Source of the DNA: Streptomyces agglomeratus
Lineage (GTDB): Bacteria > Actinomycetota > Actinomycetes > Streptomycetales > Streptomycetaceae
Length of the DNA stretch: 64,000 nt
Assembly (NCBI RefSeq): GCF_001746415.1
Contig: NZ_MEHJ01000001.1
Location: 7,446,501-7,510,500 of the forward strand
Reading direction: 5' to 3'
The notes under the pieces are model-generated. The model had not been told where the DNA came from. It saw only the letters and a program-made list of their open reading frames with translations, and did no database searches. Below, in pieces: positions 1-8,297 of the stretch (position 1 is the first letter of the stretch; each line of letters opens with the position of its first letter). The translations under genes and the position numbers were made by a program.

Positions 1-66
1 CCAGCTCGCCAAGCTGGTCAACTCCCTCAAGGGGATCAGCTCCCGCAGGCTCCGTCAGGAGAACGA
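1..66 (+). mobile_element. IS200/IS605-family TnpA transposase fragment
   Basis: Reading from base 2, the first bases translate to QLAKLVNSLKGISSRRLR, which resembles the conserved stretch (LVNSLKG.SSRRLR) of IS200-like Y1 HUH transposases. The similarity stops after about 20 residues, close to where the neighbouring lipoprotein pseudogene loses its C-terminus. The fragment is cut by the window edge, so I cannot say whether a full element lies outside. It is most likely a relic or insertion junction. Confidence 0.6.
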
Positions 67-69
67 CAA

Positions 70-1190
70 CCACGCCCGCCGCTCGGGTTGGTGGCCTCGA
101 CCGCGGCCCACTGCGGGAAGTTGGGCGTCGCACGTCCCCGCGCGGCCGCCGCGGCCATGGCGGCGGTGCCCTCGTTGTCCTCCAAGGCGTCGGCCAGCGA
201 CGTCCGGTTGGGTACGTAGCTCATCGTCCTGGCCAGGTCCCGTTGCCACTTCTCCCCGGCGAGGGACTTGATTACTTGGTACGCCGCGTCCTGGTGGGCG
301 GAGGCGGCCGGGATGATCAGGTCCGAGCCGCCGGTGAAGGTGGCCCCCGGTGTGCCCGCCGTCGCGCCGGGGACCGGGAAGAAGTCGAGCTTGCCGGCGA
401 GGGCCGGGTTGGCCTGCTCCACGATCTTGGCTCCGCCGGGAACGGCGATGATCTGGGCGACGTCGCCCTTGGTGAAGACGTCCGCCTGCGGCGGCTTGGC
501 CTCGTCGGAATCCTTGGGGCCCCTGCCCAGCGCTTGCAACCGCTGGTAGAAGTCCATGGCCCGGAGCGCTTCCGGGCTGTCGAGCGAGCCCTTCCACCGG
601 TCACCGCTCTTCTGCCCGGGCAGGTAAATGCCCTGCGTCTTCCCCCGGTTGAGCTTTGCGGTGTCCCGCAGCCACTCGTCACGCGTGGTGGGCGGCGAGG
701 TGATCCCGGCCTTGGCGAAGAGATCCTTGTTGTAGATCACGACGCGGTTGGCCGCGTACCAGGGGACGTCGAACTGCTTGCCGTCGATCTTCCCCGGCTC
801 GGCGAGGCCGGGAAGCCAGTCACCGCCCCGCAGCTCATCGACCTTGTCGCTCAGGTCGAGTACGCCGCCGCTATGCGCGTACTGCGCGACCTGGGTGTTC
901 CCCACCTCGATCACGTCGGGGGCGTCCTTGCTCGCGAGCGCGGCGGTGATCTTCTCGCCTATGCCGTCCCACTCCCCTTCTGGATGTCCAGGACGGTGTC
1001 CTCGTGCTGCCGCTCGAAGTCCTTCTCGAACCGCTTGAGGTAGGCGTCGGAGACGCTGTCCTTCATGATCCATCCGGTGAGCGCGTCGGGACCGGACGCC
1101 TGCTCGGAGCCGGACGACGAGGTACCGCAGGCAGTCAGGCGCACAAGCGGCCGCGAGCGCCGCGGCAGTGGGGATGAAGCGGATCTTCAC
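70..1190 (-). pseudogene. ABC sugar-transporter substrate-binding lipoprotein, truncated and frameshifted
   Basis: This is the remnant of an extracellular solute-binding protein family 1 lipoprotein, the sugar-capturing component of a carbohydrate ABC importer. The GTG start at 1190 has GAGG upstream and gives a signal peptide beginning VKIRFIPTAAALAA. The lipobox (LTAC followed by GTSSSGS) lies in another frame, so one shift occurs near 1140-1146. A second shift near 972 restores the original frame, after which the text is typical of the family (SKDAPDVIEVGNTQVAQYA, VPWYAANRVVIYNKDLF). The C-terminus stops being family-like after the sequence EATNP, near the IS fragment. Two shifts plus truncation make this a decayed gene, although sequencing errors could explain one shift. 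No membrane or ATPase partners are visible. Confidence 0.8.
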
Positions 1191-1210
1191 TGGATTCACC
1201 TCGCGAGAGA

Positions 1211-1236
1211 GTTGACCAGTTGGGCAACTGGACAAC
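1211..1236. promoter_or_regulatory. Inverted repeat upstream of the lipoprotein pseudogene (candidate operator)
   Basis: GTTGACCAGTT-GGGC-AACTGGACAAC is an 11-bp inverted repeat with one mismatch. It lies about 20 bp upstream of the GTG start of the sugar-binding lipoprotein. Sugar ABC operons of actinomycetes are often controlled by LacI- or GntR-type repressors that bind such palindromes. The assignment rests on position and symmetry only. Confidence 0.45.
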
Positions 1237-1490
1237 GATGTGGCTCGAAGGTGGCATAGACCCCGGCGACCGCTACCGCATCGTCTCCCATCGCCCTGGG
1301 CGCCACCGCCCCGCACCCGCGTCCGGAGAGCCACCACCCGGGCATTCCACCGGGCGACTTCGCGCACGGGGACATCATCACGTCGTCGACGACAGGCGAC
1401 GCCCGCTGACCGGACCGGTGCGACGGCAGCGGGCCCCGCGGGCCGCCAGCCGAAGGCTCTCCGCTCCACCGTTCACGGAGGCCGACAGCA

Positions 1491-1522
1491 CGAGGGCCCG
1501 GACATCGCTGCCCGGGCCCTCG
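1491..1522 (-). terminator. Hairpin downstream of csbD-like gene
   Basis: CGAGGGCCCGG and its exact complement CCGGGCCCTCG form an 11-bp stem with a 10-nt loop. It lies about 70 nt past the stop of the CsbD gene on the - strand. There is no U-tract, which is usual for Streptomyces terminators. I see no gene in the rest of 1237-1592. Confidence 0.5.
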
Positions 1523-1592
1523 TATGTGCGCTTCGGCCGGTCGGGTCGACGACCGGCCTTCGCGGCGGTCGTCACGTCCCGAGGGGCCGTGG

Positions 1593-1769
1593 TCAGCGTC
1601 GCCTGAACCTGTCCTTCGACGTTTCCTTGGTGTCCCGGGCCTTGCCCCGGGCCTCCAGCGCGGCGCCCTTCGCGGCGGTGGTCTCCTTGCCCATCGCGTG
1701 GGCCGCCTTCCGCACGGCCATCCCGACAACCTGCTCGGCCTTGGCCTTGGCCTTCTCTCCGGCGCTCAT
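1593..1769 (-). CDS. CsbD family general stress protein
   Basis: This encodes a 58-aa hydrophilic, Ala/Lys/Glu-rich protein matching the CsbD family (PF05532): MSAGEKAKAKAEQVV, then KETTAAKGAALEARGKARDTKE. CsbD proteins are small soluble stress-induced proteins of unknown biochemistry, controlled by sigma-B-like factors in other bacteria. I chose the ATG at 1769 because GAAAGGA sits at good spacing before it. An in-frame upstream start at 1793 would add eight residues (MSADERTD) but lacks an equally good ribosome-binding site. The gene stands alone with its own downstream hairpin. Confidence 0.88.
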   Translation of the reverse strand: MSAGEKAKAKAEQVVGMAVRKAAHAMGKETTAAKGAALEARGKARDTKETSKDRFRRR

Positions 1770-2108
1770 GTCGGTCCTTTCGTCAGCACTCACTCACCCA
1801 TCCGCCTGCCCGTCACGCAGGGACGGAAACCGCCTCGGCCGCAACCAACGGTCGGCTGGTGGCACGGCCGGGCCCGCTCGACGCCAGCGCGGCGCGCTTC
1901 GTGCGGCTGTCGGAGCCACTCCGGCTCGGCAACGCGTCCACCTGCGGTTTCGGCTCCCCGGTGTACGGGGTGGCGCTGATCGGCGACACGTCCGGTGTGT
2001 CCGGCTCGAACCGCGCCGCGGCCGGTGGTGGCCGGATCGGGCACGAAGCCACCGGCCTGGTACGGCACCCCGAACGGCTCGTCGAACACGCCGTTGTATA
2101 ACCGCGTC
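1770..2108. other. No confident gene; ambiguous open frames in both directions
   Basis: About 340 bases between csbD and the DUF952 gene. A + frame (GTG 1859 to stop 2101) and a - frame (2052 to 1813) share the same third-codon positions, so both show high GC3 and base usage cannot separate them. I recognise neither translation, and neither has a convincing ribosome-binding site. The segment could be a decayed gene. Confidence 0.3.
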
Positions 2109-2471
2109 ATGATCTATCACGTCGTGCCGCTCGACGAGTGGGCCGCCCGTCCCGACCGCCCGTACGCGCCCGCCTCCCTCGCGGAGGAAGGCTTCGTCCA
2201 CTGCTCTCCCGACGACGCGACCACGCTGGCCGTCGTCAACGCCTTCTACCGGTCGGCGCCGAGGCCGTTGCTGGTGCTGTGCCTGGACGAGAGCCGTCTC
2301 AGTGCCGAGGTGGTACGGGAGGAGGCGGTGCCCGCCCCGCCGCCCGGAGTCGCCCGGGGAACCTTGTTCCCCCACGTGTTCGGCCCCGTCAACCGTGACG
2401 CCGTCGAGCGCGTCCTGGAGATCCGGTGGGACGAGGAAGGCCGGGCGATCGGGCTGGAGGGTGCGAACTAA
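2109..2471 (+). CDS. DUF952 domain-containing protein
   Basis: This is a 120-aa protein of the DUF952 family (PF06108). It begins with the hallmark MIYHVVPLDEW and carries the conserved EEGFVHCSPDD segment, with FPHVFGPVNRDAV and a Trp near the C-terminus (EIRWDEEGR). Members are small cytosolic proteins of unknown function. The ATG at 2109 is the natural start because it opens directly on the family's N-terminal beta strand. It lies upstream of the hydrogenase block on the same strand but 312 bp away, so it is probably independent. Confidence 0.85.
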   Translation: MIYHVVPLDEWAARPDRPYAPASLAEEGFVHCSPDDATTLAVVNAFYRSAPRPLLVLCLDESRLSAEVVREEAVPAPPPGVARGTLFPHVFGPVNRDAVERVLEIRWDEEGRAIGLEGAN

Positions 2472-2783
2472 CACCGCGCGGCGCACACGGCGAACATCGT
2501 GTCCCGAGAGGCGTGGCGACGCGGCCCGGCGCGGCGGTCCAGCGGCCACTGAGCCGGCCGGCCGCCCGTGTGGAACTGCGCGGCCCCGCCCCTGCCGCCG
2601 GCGCCCCGCCCTGCCGTCGCGGCCCGCCGACGGCCCGCCGGGTGGGCGTCGCACCTTGCGCTTTCGGGTGACCCCGCAGCCTGTCGTCGTCCCCTCTCCC
2701 CGCCGCGTGCCCGACGATCGCAGCGGCCGGGGGAGTCCCGGCCGCGTCGACGACCGCCGGTGCCCGCGCCGGGAAAGGCTGCC
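2472..2783 (+). other. Non-coding region upstream of hoxX
   Basis: 312 bases with no credible gene. It presumably holds the promoter of the hydrogenase/maturation operon. I see no clear -35/-10 pair, and the only useful signal is the GGAAAGG ribosome-binding site at 2772-2778. Confidence 0.4.
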
Positions 2784-4574
2784 ATGCACCTCCTGCTCGT
2801 GGCCAGCGCGTTCAACAGCCTCACCCAGCGTGTGCACGCCGAACTGAGGGACCACGGCCACAGCGTGGCGGTGGAGCTCGTACGGCACGCCGACTGCCTG
2901 CGCGAGGCCGTGCGGCGGCACGCGCCGGAGCTCGTCGTGGCGCCAATGCTGAAAACGGCGATCCCGCAGGACGTGTGGTCGGCGCACACCTGTCTCGTGG
3001 TCCACCCCGGCCCCATCGGTGACCGCGGGCCTTCGTCGCTCGACTGGGCCATTCATGAGGATGCCGCCGAGTGGGGCGTGACCGTCCTTCAGGCAGAGGC
3101 CGAGATGGACGCCGGCGACGTGTGGGCCTCGGTCGTCTGCGCGGTGCCCCCGGTGGCCAAGAGCGACCTGTACCGCAACGAGGTGGCCGACGCGGCGCTG
3201 GCGGCGGTCCTGCTGGCCGTCCAGCGCTTCGCGGGCGGCACGTACGTCCCCTGGCGGCAGCCCGGCGCGGGCGAGGCGGGAACGACCGTCCGCACCCGCC
3301 CGTACCTGAAGCAGACCGACCGGCGGATCGACTGGGCGTCGGAGTCCACCGAGACGGTACTGCGCAAGCTGCGCGCCGCGGACTCGCAGCCCGGCGTACT
3401 GGACGAGCTGCTCGGCGCCGAGTGGTATCTCCACGGCGGCCACCCCGAGGACGCCTTGCGGGGCCGGCCCGGCACGCTGCTGGCCACCAGGGCCGGAGCC
3501 GTCTGCCGGGCGACGACCGACAGCGCCGTGTGGATTCCCGAGGTGCGCCCGCGGCGCGTCCCGGGACAGCCCGCCACGTTCAAACTGCCCGCTGTCCAGG
3601 CCCTCGGCGACCTGCTGCCCCCGCTGCCCGAGCACCCGGCTCCGCTACTGGACGACCCGGCCGGCCGCACCTGGAGCGACATCCGGTACCGGGAGGACGG
3701 CCGGGTCGGCGTCCTGTCGTTCTCCTTCCCGGGCGGCGCCATGAGCACCGACCAGTGCCGGCGCCTGCTCGCCGCCTACCGCGAGGCGTGCTCGCGCCCC
3801 ACGTCCGTACTCGTACTGGGCGGCGGCCGGGACTTCTTCTCCAACGGCATCCACCTGAACGTCATCGAGGCGGCCGACGACCCGGGCGGCGAGTCCTGGG
3901 CCAACATCAACGCCATCGACGACCTGGTCGAAGCCGTCCTGACCACCACCGACCGCCTGGTGGTGTCCGCGGTGGGCGGCAACGCGGCCGCGGGCGGGGT
4001 GATGCTCGCCCTGGCGGCGGACGAGGTGTGGTGCAGGTCCGGGGCCGTACTGAACCCGCACTACCGCCTGATGGGCCTGTACGGCTCGGAGTACTGGACG
4101 TACACCCTGCCTCGCAGAGTGGGCTCCGAGGCAGCCGAACGGCTCACGCGCGAGGCCCTTCCGGTGAGCGCGAACGCGGCGCTTCGGCTGGGGCTCGTCG
4201 ACCGGGTGGTCGAGAGCACTCCGCAGGGATTCGTGCGCGAGGCGGGCCGGCTGGCGGTGCAGCTGGCCGCGCTGCCCGCGACGCCCACACGCGTACGGGA
4301 GAAGAAGGCGGAGCTGGACCGCCAGGAGAGCGTCAAGCCCTTGGCGGCCTTCCGGGAGAAGGAGCTGGCGCTCATGCGGCGCACGTTCTTTGACCCGGAC
4401 GCCCCGTACCACGCCCTGCGCCGGTCCTTCGTCCGCAAGGAGGCGCCGCCGGGCACCCCGCCCCACCTCAATCCGCCCGCGTCCGCAAGTCGAGCGGCGC
4501 CTTCTGGCCGCCGGACGGGCCGCGTCACCGGAACGGCCGCCGCTGACGGCGCACCGGCCCAGGGTCCCTGTTAA
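2784..4574 (+). CDS. hoxX: HoxX-like hydrogenase maturation protein (formyl transfer/CO synthesis)
   Basis: A 596-aa two-domain protein. Residues about 1-270 form a formyltransferase-like domain (MHLLLVASAFNSLTQRVHAE; VVHPGPIGDRGPSSLDWAIHE). Residues about 290-540 form an enoyl-CoA hydratase/isomerase-like domain (FFSNGIHLNVIE; GNAAAGGVMLALAADEVW). This is the architecture of HoxX, which in Ralstonia makes the CO ligand of the [NiFe] active site from formyl-tetrahydrofolate via a formyl-CoA intermediate under aerobic conditions. The ATG at 2784 follows GGAAAGG. The extension after residue about 560 is Pro/Arg-rich and looks disordered. It is the first gene of the hydrogenase block, 61 bp before hhyS. 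The family is clear; CO synthesis here is inferred from homology. Confidence 0.9.
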   Translation: MHLLLVASAFNSLTQRVHAELRDHGHSVAVELVRHADCLREAVRRHAPELVVAPMLKTAIPQDVWSAHTCLVVHPGPIGDRGPSSLDWAIHEDAAEWGVTVLQAEAEMDAGDVWASVVCAVPPVAKSDLYRNEVADAALAAVLLAVQRFAGGTYVPWRQPGAGEAGTTVRTRPYLKQTDRRIDWASESTETVLRKLRAADSQPGVLDELLGAEWYLHGGHPEDALRGRPGTLLATRAGAVCRATTDSAVWIPEVRPRRVPGQPATFKLPAVQALGDLLPPLPEHPAPLLDDPAGRTWSDIRYREDGRVGVLSFSFPGGAMSTDQCRRLLAAYREACSRPTSVLVLGGGRDFFSNGIHLNVIEAADDPGGESWANINAIDDLVEAVLTTTDRLVVSAVGGNAAAGGVMLALAADEVWCRSGAVLNPHYRLMGLYGSEYWTYTLPRRVGSEAAERLTREALPVSANAALRLGLVDRVVESTPQGFVREAGRLAVQLAALPATPTRVREKKAELDRQESVKPLAAFREKELALMRRTFFDPDAPYHALRRSFVRKEAPPGTPPHLNPPASASRAAPSGRRTGRVTGTAAADGAPAQGPC

Positions 4575-4635
4575 CAAGAGGGTTGATGGTCGGAATGCCG
4601 GCTTTCGTCCTTACCTCCCCAAGGAGGCGCTCCCC

Positions 4636-5724
4636 ATGAGTGCAGCGACGCCGAACACAGCCGAGGCCGCGGACGCGCCGGGTGCGCCCGCCGACGAGGC
4701 GCCCCCGATCCACATTCTCTGGATCAACGCCGGTCTGAGCTGTGACGGCGACTCGGTCGCCCTGACAGCGGCCATGCAGCCGAGCATCGAGGAGATCGTC
4801 CTCGGTGTGCTGCCGGGCCTGCCCAAGATCGCCGTTCACTGGCCCCTGATCGACTTCGAGTGCGGTCCGGTCGGAGGGTCGGACACGTTCATCGAGTGGT
4901 TCTTTAAGGGGGAACGCGGCGAGATCGACCCCTTCGTGCTCGTCGTCGAAGGGTCGATCCCCAACGAGGGGATCAAACAGGAGGGTTACTGGTGCGGCTT
5001 CGGGGACAACCCCGAGACCGGCCAGCCGATCACCACCAGCGAATGGATCGACCGGCTGGCGCCGAAGGCACTGGCGGTCGTGGCCATCGGGACCTGCGCC
5101 ACCTACGGCGGCATCCACGCCATGGCCGGCAACCCCACCGGAGCCATGGGCGTGCCCGACTACCTCGGGTGGGACTGGAAGTCCAAGGCGGGCATCCCCA
5201 TCGTGTGCGTGCCCGGCTGCCCCATCCAGCCCGACAACTTCTCGGAGACCCTCACCTACCTCCTGTACCAGGCGGCCGGTTCGGCTCCGATGATCCCGCT
5301 GGACGACAAACTGCGCCCGACCTGGCTCTTCGGCGCCACCGTGCACGAAGGGTGCGACCGCGCGGGCTACTACGAGCAGGGCCAGTTCGCCCTCACGTAC
5401 GACTCGCCCAAGTGCCTGGTCAAGCTGGGCTGCTGGGGTCCGGTCGTCAAGTGCAACGTCCCCAAGCGCGGCTGGATGAACGGTATCGGCGGCTGTCCGA
5501 ACGTCGGTGGCATCTGCATCGCCTGCACCATGCCGGGCTTCCCCGACAAGTTCATGCCGTTCATGGACGAGCCGCCCGGCGGCAAGGTGTCGAGCGCCGC
5601 GAGCGGCGCCTACGGGGCGGTGGTCCGCAAGCTGCGGTCCATCACGGCCAAGACGGTCGACAAGGAGCCCAAGTGGCGGCACACCGGAGAACAGCTGACC
5701 ACGGGATACCGCCCGCCCTGGTGA
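4636..5724 (+). CDS. hhyS: [NiFe]-hydrogenase small subunit, group 1h (high-affinity H2 uptake)
   Basis: A 362-aa iron-sulfur subunit that passes electrons from the [NiFe] site to an acceptor. The proximal-cluster motif reads LSCDGDS: Cys36 is present but the usual second Cys is Asp39. The 3Cys-1Asp proximal cluster is characteristic of group 1h (formerly group 5) actinobacterial-type hydrogenases. Further cluster Cys occur in IGTCATYGG, VPGCPIQPDNF, HEGCDRAG and the C-terminal Cys-rich stretch (LGCWGPVVKCNVPKRGW, GGICIACTMPGFPDKFMPF). There is no Tat signal or membrane anchor, so the enzyme is cytoplasmic or peripherally attached. AAGGAGG at 4621-4627 sets the ATG. It is followed by hhyL after a 141-bp gap. 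Role: scavenging trace H2, typically during sporulation or starvation in Streptomyces. Confidence 0.95.
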   Translation: MSAATPNTAEAADAPGAPADEAPPIHILWINAGLSCDGDSVALTAAMQPSIEEIVLGVLPGLPKIAVHWPLIDFECGPVGGSDTFIEWFFKGERGEIDPFVLVVEGSIPNEGIKQEGYWCGFGDNPETGQPITTSEWIDRLAPKALAVVAIGTCATYGGIHAMAGNPTGAMGVPDYLGWDWKSKAGIPIVCVPGCPIQPDNFSETLTYLLYQAAGSAPMIPLDDKLRPTWLFGATVHEGCDRAGYYEQGQFALTYDSPKCLVKLGCWGPVVKCNVPKRGWMNGIGGCPNVGGICIACTMPGFPDKFMPFMDEPPGGKVSSAASGAYGAVVRKLRSITAKTVDKEPKWRHTGEQLTTGYRPPW

Positions 5725-5865
5725 CTCCCGCCCGGAGCGCGGGCTCCTTCCCGGCCCGCGCACTCCGTCCCCCCGGCAGGCCCGTCCGTACCGGCGGGCC
5801 TGCCCCCACCTCCGACCCCACCGCGCGAGAAGACTCCCCGCTTGAAGAAGGGCACGGCAGACACG

Positions 5866-7650
5866 ATGGCACCGACGACGAAGGCGGCCGGCGACGGCAG
5901 CGGCCTGGTGGAGATGGCCTGGGATCCGATCACCCGGATCGTGGGCAGCCTCGGCATCCACACAAAGATCGACTTCAAGCAGAAGCGGGTCGCCGAGTGC
6001 TACAGCACCTCGTCGGTCTTCCGGGGCTACAGCGTTTTCATGCGCGGAAAGGACCCCCGGGACGCGCACTTCATCACCAGCCGGATTTGCGGCATCTGCG
6101 GCGACAACCACGCCACTTGCTCGGTGTATGCCCAGAACATGGCGTACGGCGTGAAGCCCCCGCACCTCGCCGAGTGGATCATCAACCTCGGTGAGTCCGC
6201 GGAGTACATGTTCGACCACAACATCTTCCAGGAGAACCTGGTCGGGGTCGACTACTGCGAGAAGATGGTCCGTGAGACCAACCCGGGCGTCCTCGAACTG
6301 GCCGAGCGCACCGAGGCGCCGCACGCCGGTGATCACGGCTACCGCACCATCGCCGACATCATGCGCTCGCTCAACCCCATCGAGGGGGAGTTCTACCGCG
6401 AGGCCCTCCAGGTCAGCCGCTACACGCGCGAGATGTTCTGCCTGATGGAGGGACGCCACGTGCACCCCTCCACGCTGTACCCGGGCGGCGTCGGCACCAT
6501 CGCCTCCGTGCAGCTCTTCACGGACTACCTGAGCCGCCTGATGCGCTACGTCGAGTTCATGAAGCGCGTCGTCCCCCTGCACGACGACCTGTTCGACTTC
6601 TTCTACGAGGCCCTCCCCGGGTACGAGGAAGTGGGCAGGCGCCGCGTCCTGCTGGGCTGCTGGGGCGCGCTCAACGACCCCGAGTACTGCGACTTCACGT
6701 ACGCCAACATGAGCGACTGGGGCCGGCGGATGTTCGTCACCCCGGGCATCATCGTCGACGGCAAGCTGGTCACCAACGACCTCACCGAGATCAACCTCGG
6801 CATCCGGATCCTGCTCGGCAGCTCGTACTACGAGGACTGGCAGGGCCAGGAGCAGTTCGTCACCCACGACCCGCTCGGCAACCCGGTGGACCCGCGCCAC
6901 CCGTGGAACCAGCACACGATCCCCGCGCCGCAGAAGCGGGACTTCAACGGCAACTACAGCTGGGTGATGTCTCCCCGCTGGTTCGACGGCAAGGACTACC
7001 TCGCCCTCGACACCGGCGGCGGCCCCATCGCCCGCCTGTGGTCGACCGCGCTCTCCGGGCTCGTCGACACCGGCTACGTGAAGTCCACCGGCCACAGCGT
7101 GGTCATCAACCTGCCGCGCACGATGACCAAGCCCGAGACCACCTTCGAGTGGAACATCCCGCGCTGGAGCAACGCCCTGGAGCGCAACCGCGCCCGTACG
7201 TACTTCCAGGCGTACACCGCCGCGATCGCCCTGCACTTCGCGGAGAAGGGCCTGGAGGAGGTACGCGCCGGACGCACCCAGACCTGGGAGAAGTTCGAAG
7301 TACCGGACCAGGCCGTCGGCGTCGGGTTCACGGAGGCCGTACGCGGCGTCCTCTCCCACCACATGGTGATCCGCGACGGCAAGATCGCCAACTACCACCC
7401 CTACCCGCCCACCCCGTGGAACGCGAGCACCCGCGACACCTACGGCACACCGGGCCCCTACGAGGACGCCGTGCAGAACACGCCGATCTTCGAGGAGAAC
7501 ACCCCGGAGAACTTCAAGGGCATCGACATCATGCGCGCCGTCCGCAGCTTCGACCCTTGCCTGCCGTGCGGTGTCCACATGTACGTCGGCGAGGGCAAGA
7601 CCGTGCAGAAGATGCACATGCCCACCGGGCTGAGCGGACTCGGCGGATGA
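5866..7650 (+). CDS. hhyL: [NiFe]-hydrogenase large subunit, group 1h
   Basis: The 594-aa catalytic subunit that oxidises H2 at the NiFe(CN)2CO centre. The L1 motif (RICGICGDNH, Cys75/Cys78) and the L2 motif (DPCLPCGVH, Cys565/Cys568) supply the four metal-binding Cys. After His571 a 23-residue tail (MYVGEGKTVQKMHMPTGLSG...) should be removed by the maturation protease encoded at 11105-11653. I prefer the ATG at 5866, about 13 nt after AAGAAGGG; an in-frame TTG at 5842 would add eight residues. Its stop overlaps the start of the NifU-like gene (ATGA). Together with the small subunit this is the high-affinity, oxygen-insensitive H2 oxidase of actinomycetes. Confidence 0.95.
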   Translation: MAPTTKAAGDGSGLVEMAWDPITRIVGSLGIHTKIDFKQKRVAECYSTSSVFRGYSVFMRGKDPRDAHFITSRICGICGDNHATCSVYAQNMAYGVKPPHLAEWIINLGESAEYMFDHNIFQENLVGVDYCEKMVRETNPGVLELAERTEAPHAGDHGYRTIADIMRSLNPIEGEFYREALQVSRYTREMFCLMEGRHVHPSTLYPGGVGTIASVQLFTDYLSRLMRYVEFMKRVVPLHDDLFDFFYEALPGYEEVGRRRVLLGCWGALNDPEYCDFTYANMSDWGRRMFVTPGIIVDGKLVTNDLTEINLGIRILLGSSYYEDWQGQEQFVTHDPLGNPVDPRHPWNQHTIPAPQKRDFNGNYSWVMSPRWFDGKDYLALDTGGGPIARLWSTALSGLVDTGYVKSTGHSVVINLPRTMTKPETTFEWNIPRWSNALERNRARTYFQAYTAAIALHFAEKGLEEVRAGRTQTWEKFEVPDQAVGVGFTEAVRGVLSHHMVIRDGKIANYHPYPPTPWNASTRDTYGTPGPYEDAVQNTPIFEENTPENFKGIDIMRAVRSFDPCLPCGVHMYVGEGKTVQKMHMPTGLSGLGG

Positions 7651-8297
7651 GCGGCGGGACGAGGGTGAAGACGGCTCCCGCGGTGAACGCGGAGCAGGCC
7701 GGGCGCCGTGTCGAAGAGGTGATCGACCGTCTGGCCGCCACCGGGGACGGGACCGCCACCGCGGCGGCCGAGGAACTGGTCCGGTCGCTGATGGAGTTCT
7801 ACGGCGCCGGTCTGGCCCGGATCATGGCCCTGCTCGACGGCCGGGCCGCCAAGAGCGCCGGGACCGCCGGCAGCGGCGACGAAGCGCTGGCCCGGCTCCT
7901 CGGGGACGAACTCGTCGCCGGCCTGCTGGTCCTGCACGACCTGCACCCGGAGGACACCGCCACCCGCATCGCGCGGGCGCTGGCGACCGTGCCGGAACAC
8001 GCGGTGGAGGTCGCCGGCTTCGACGACGCCACCGGGGCCCTGAGCCTGCGGTCCTCCGGCGGCTCCGGCTCCGGCTGCGGCTGCGCCGCCACCGCGGGCG
8101 CGGCCCAGCAGGCCGTCGAGGACGCGCTCGCCTGCTTCGCCCCCGAGGTGAAGTCCGTGCATATCCAGCCGCCCGCCGACACCAGCGAGCCGGTCCTGCT
8201 CCAGATCGGATCGGCGCCCCTCTCCGGGCCCGGCCCGACGGGACCGGGAACGCGGGCGGACGCGGCGGCGCGACCGGCCCCGGCGAAGGCGCCGTGA
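7647..8297 (+). CDS. NifU-like C-terminal-domain protein of the hydrogenase operon
   Basis: A 216-aa protein translated through an ATGA overlap with hhyL. The N-terminal half is helical and acidic (NAEQAGRRVEEVIDRLA ... EELVRSLMEFYGAGLARIMAL). The middle resembles the NifU C-terminal (thioredoxin-like) scaffold domain with VEDALACFAPEVKSVHI. The usual CxxC of NifU domains is represented by a Gly/Ser-rich GSGCGCAA segment at about residues 147-154. The C-terminus is a Pro/Ala-rich tail. Genes of this type recur beside group 1h hydrogenases and may act in iron-sulfur delivery to the small subunit. That role is inferred from context. Confidence 0.75.
   Translation: MSGGTRVKTAPAVNAEQAGRRVEEVIDRLAATGDGTATAAAEELVRSLMEFYGAGLARIMALLDGRAAKSAGTAGSGDEALARLLGDELVAGLLVLHDLHPEDTATRIARALATVPEHAVEVAGFDDATGALSLRSSGGSGSGCGCAATAGAAQQAVEDALACFAPEVKSVHIQPPADTSEPVLLQIGSAPLSGPGPTGPGTRADAAARPAPAKAP

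Noticed and set aside
1207..1232. Similarity of the palindrome's reverse strand (CCAGTTGCCCAACTGGTCAA) to the IS fragment at bases 1-27
   Set aside because: The match is short and is explained by the palindromic operator; no further transposase sequence follows.
1859..2101. 80-codon + strand frame between csbD and the DUF952 gene
   Set aside because: Good GC3 but the opposite strand shares the same third positions, there is no ribosome-binding site and I recognise no family. Kept only as an ambiguous region.
4525..7617. Very long - strand open frame (1030 codons) opposite the hydrogenase genes
   Set aside because: It is the antisense shadow of hhyS and hhyL, common in high-GC DNA where third-position G/C removes stop codons. 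The translation matches no family.
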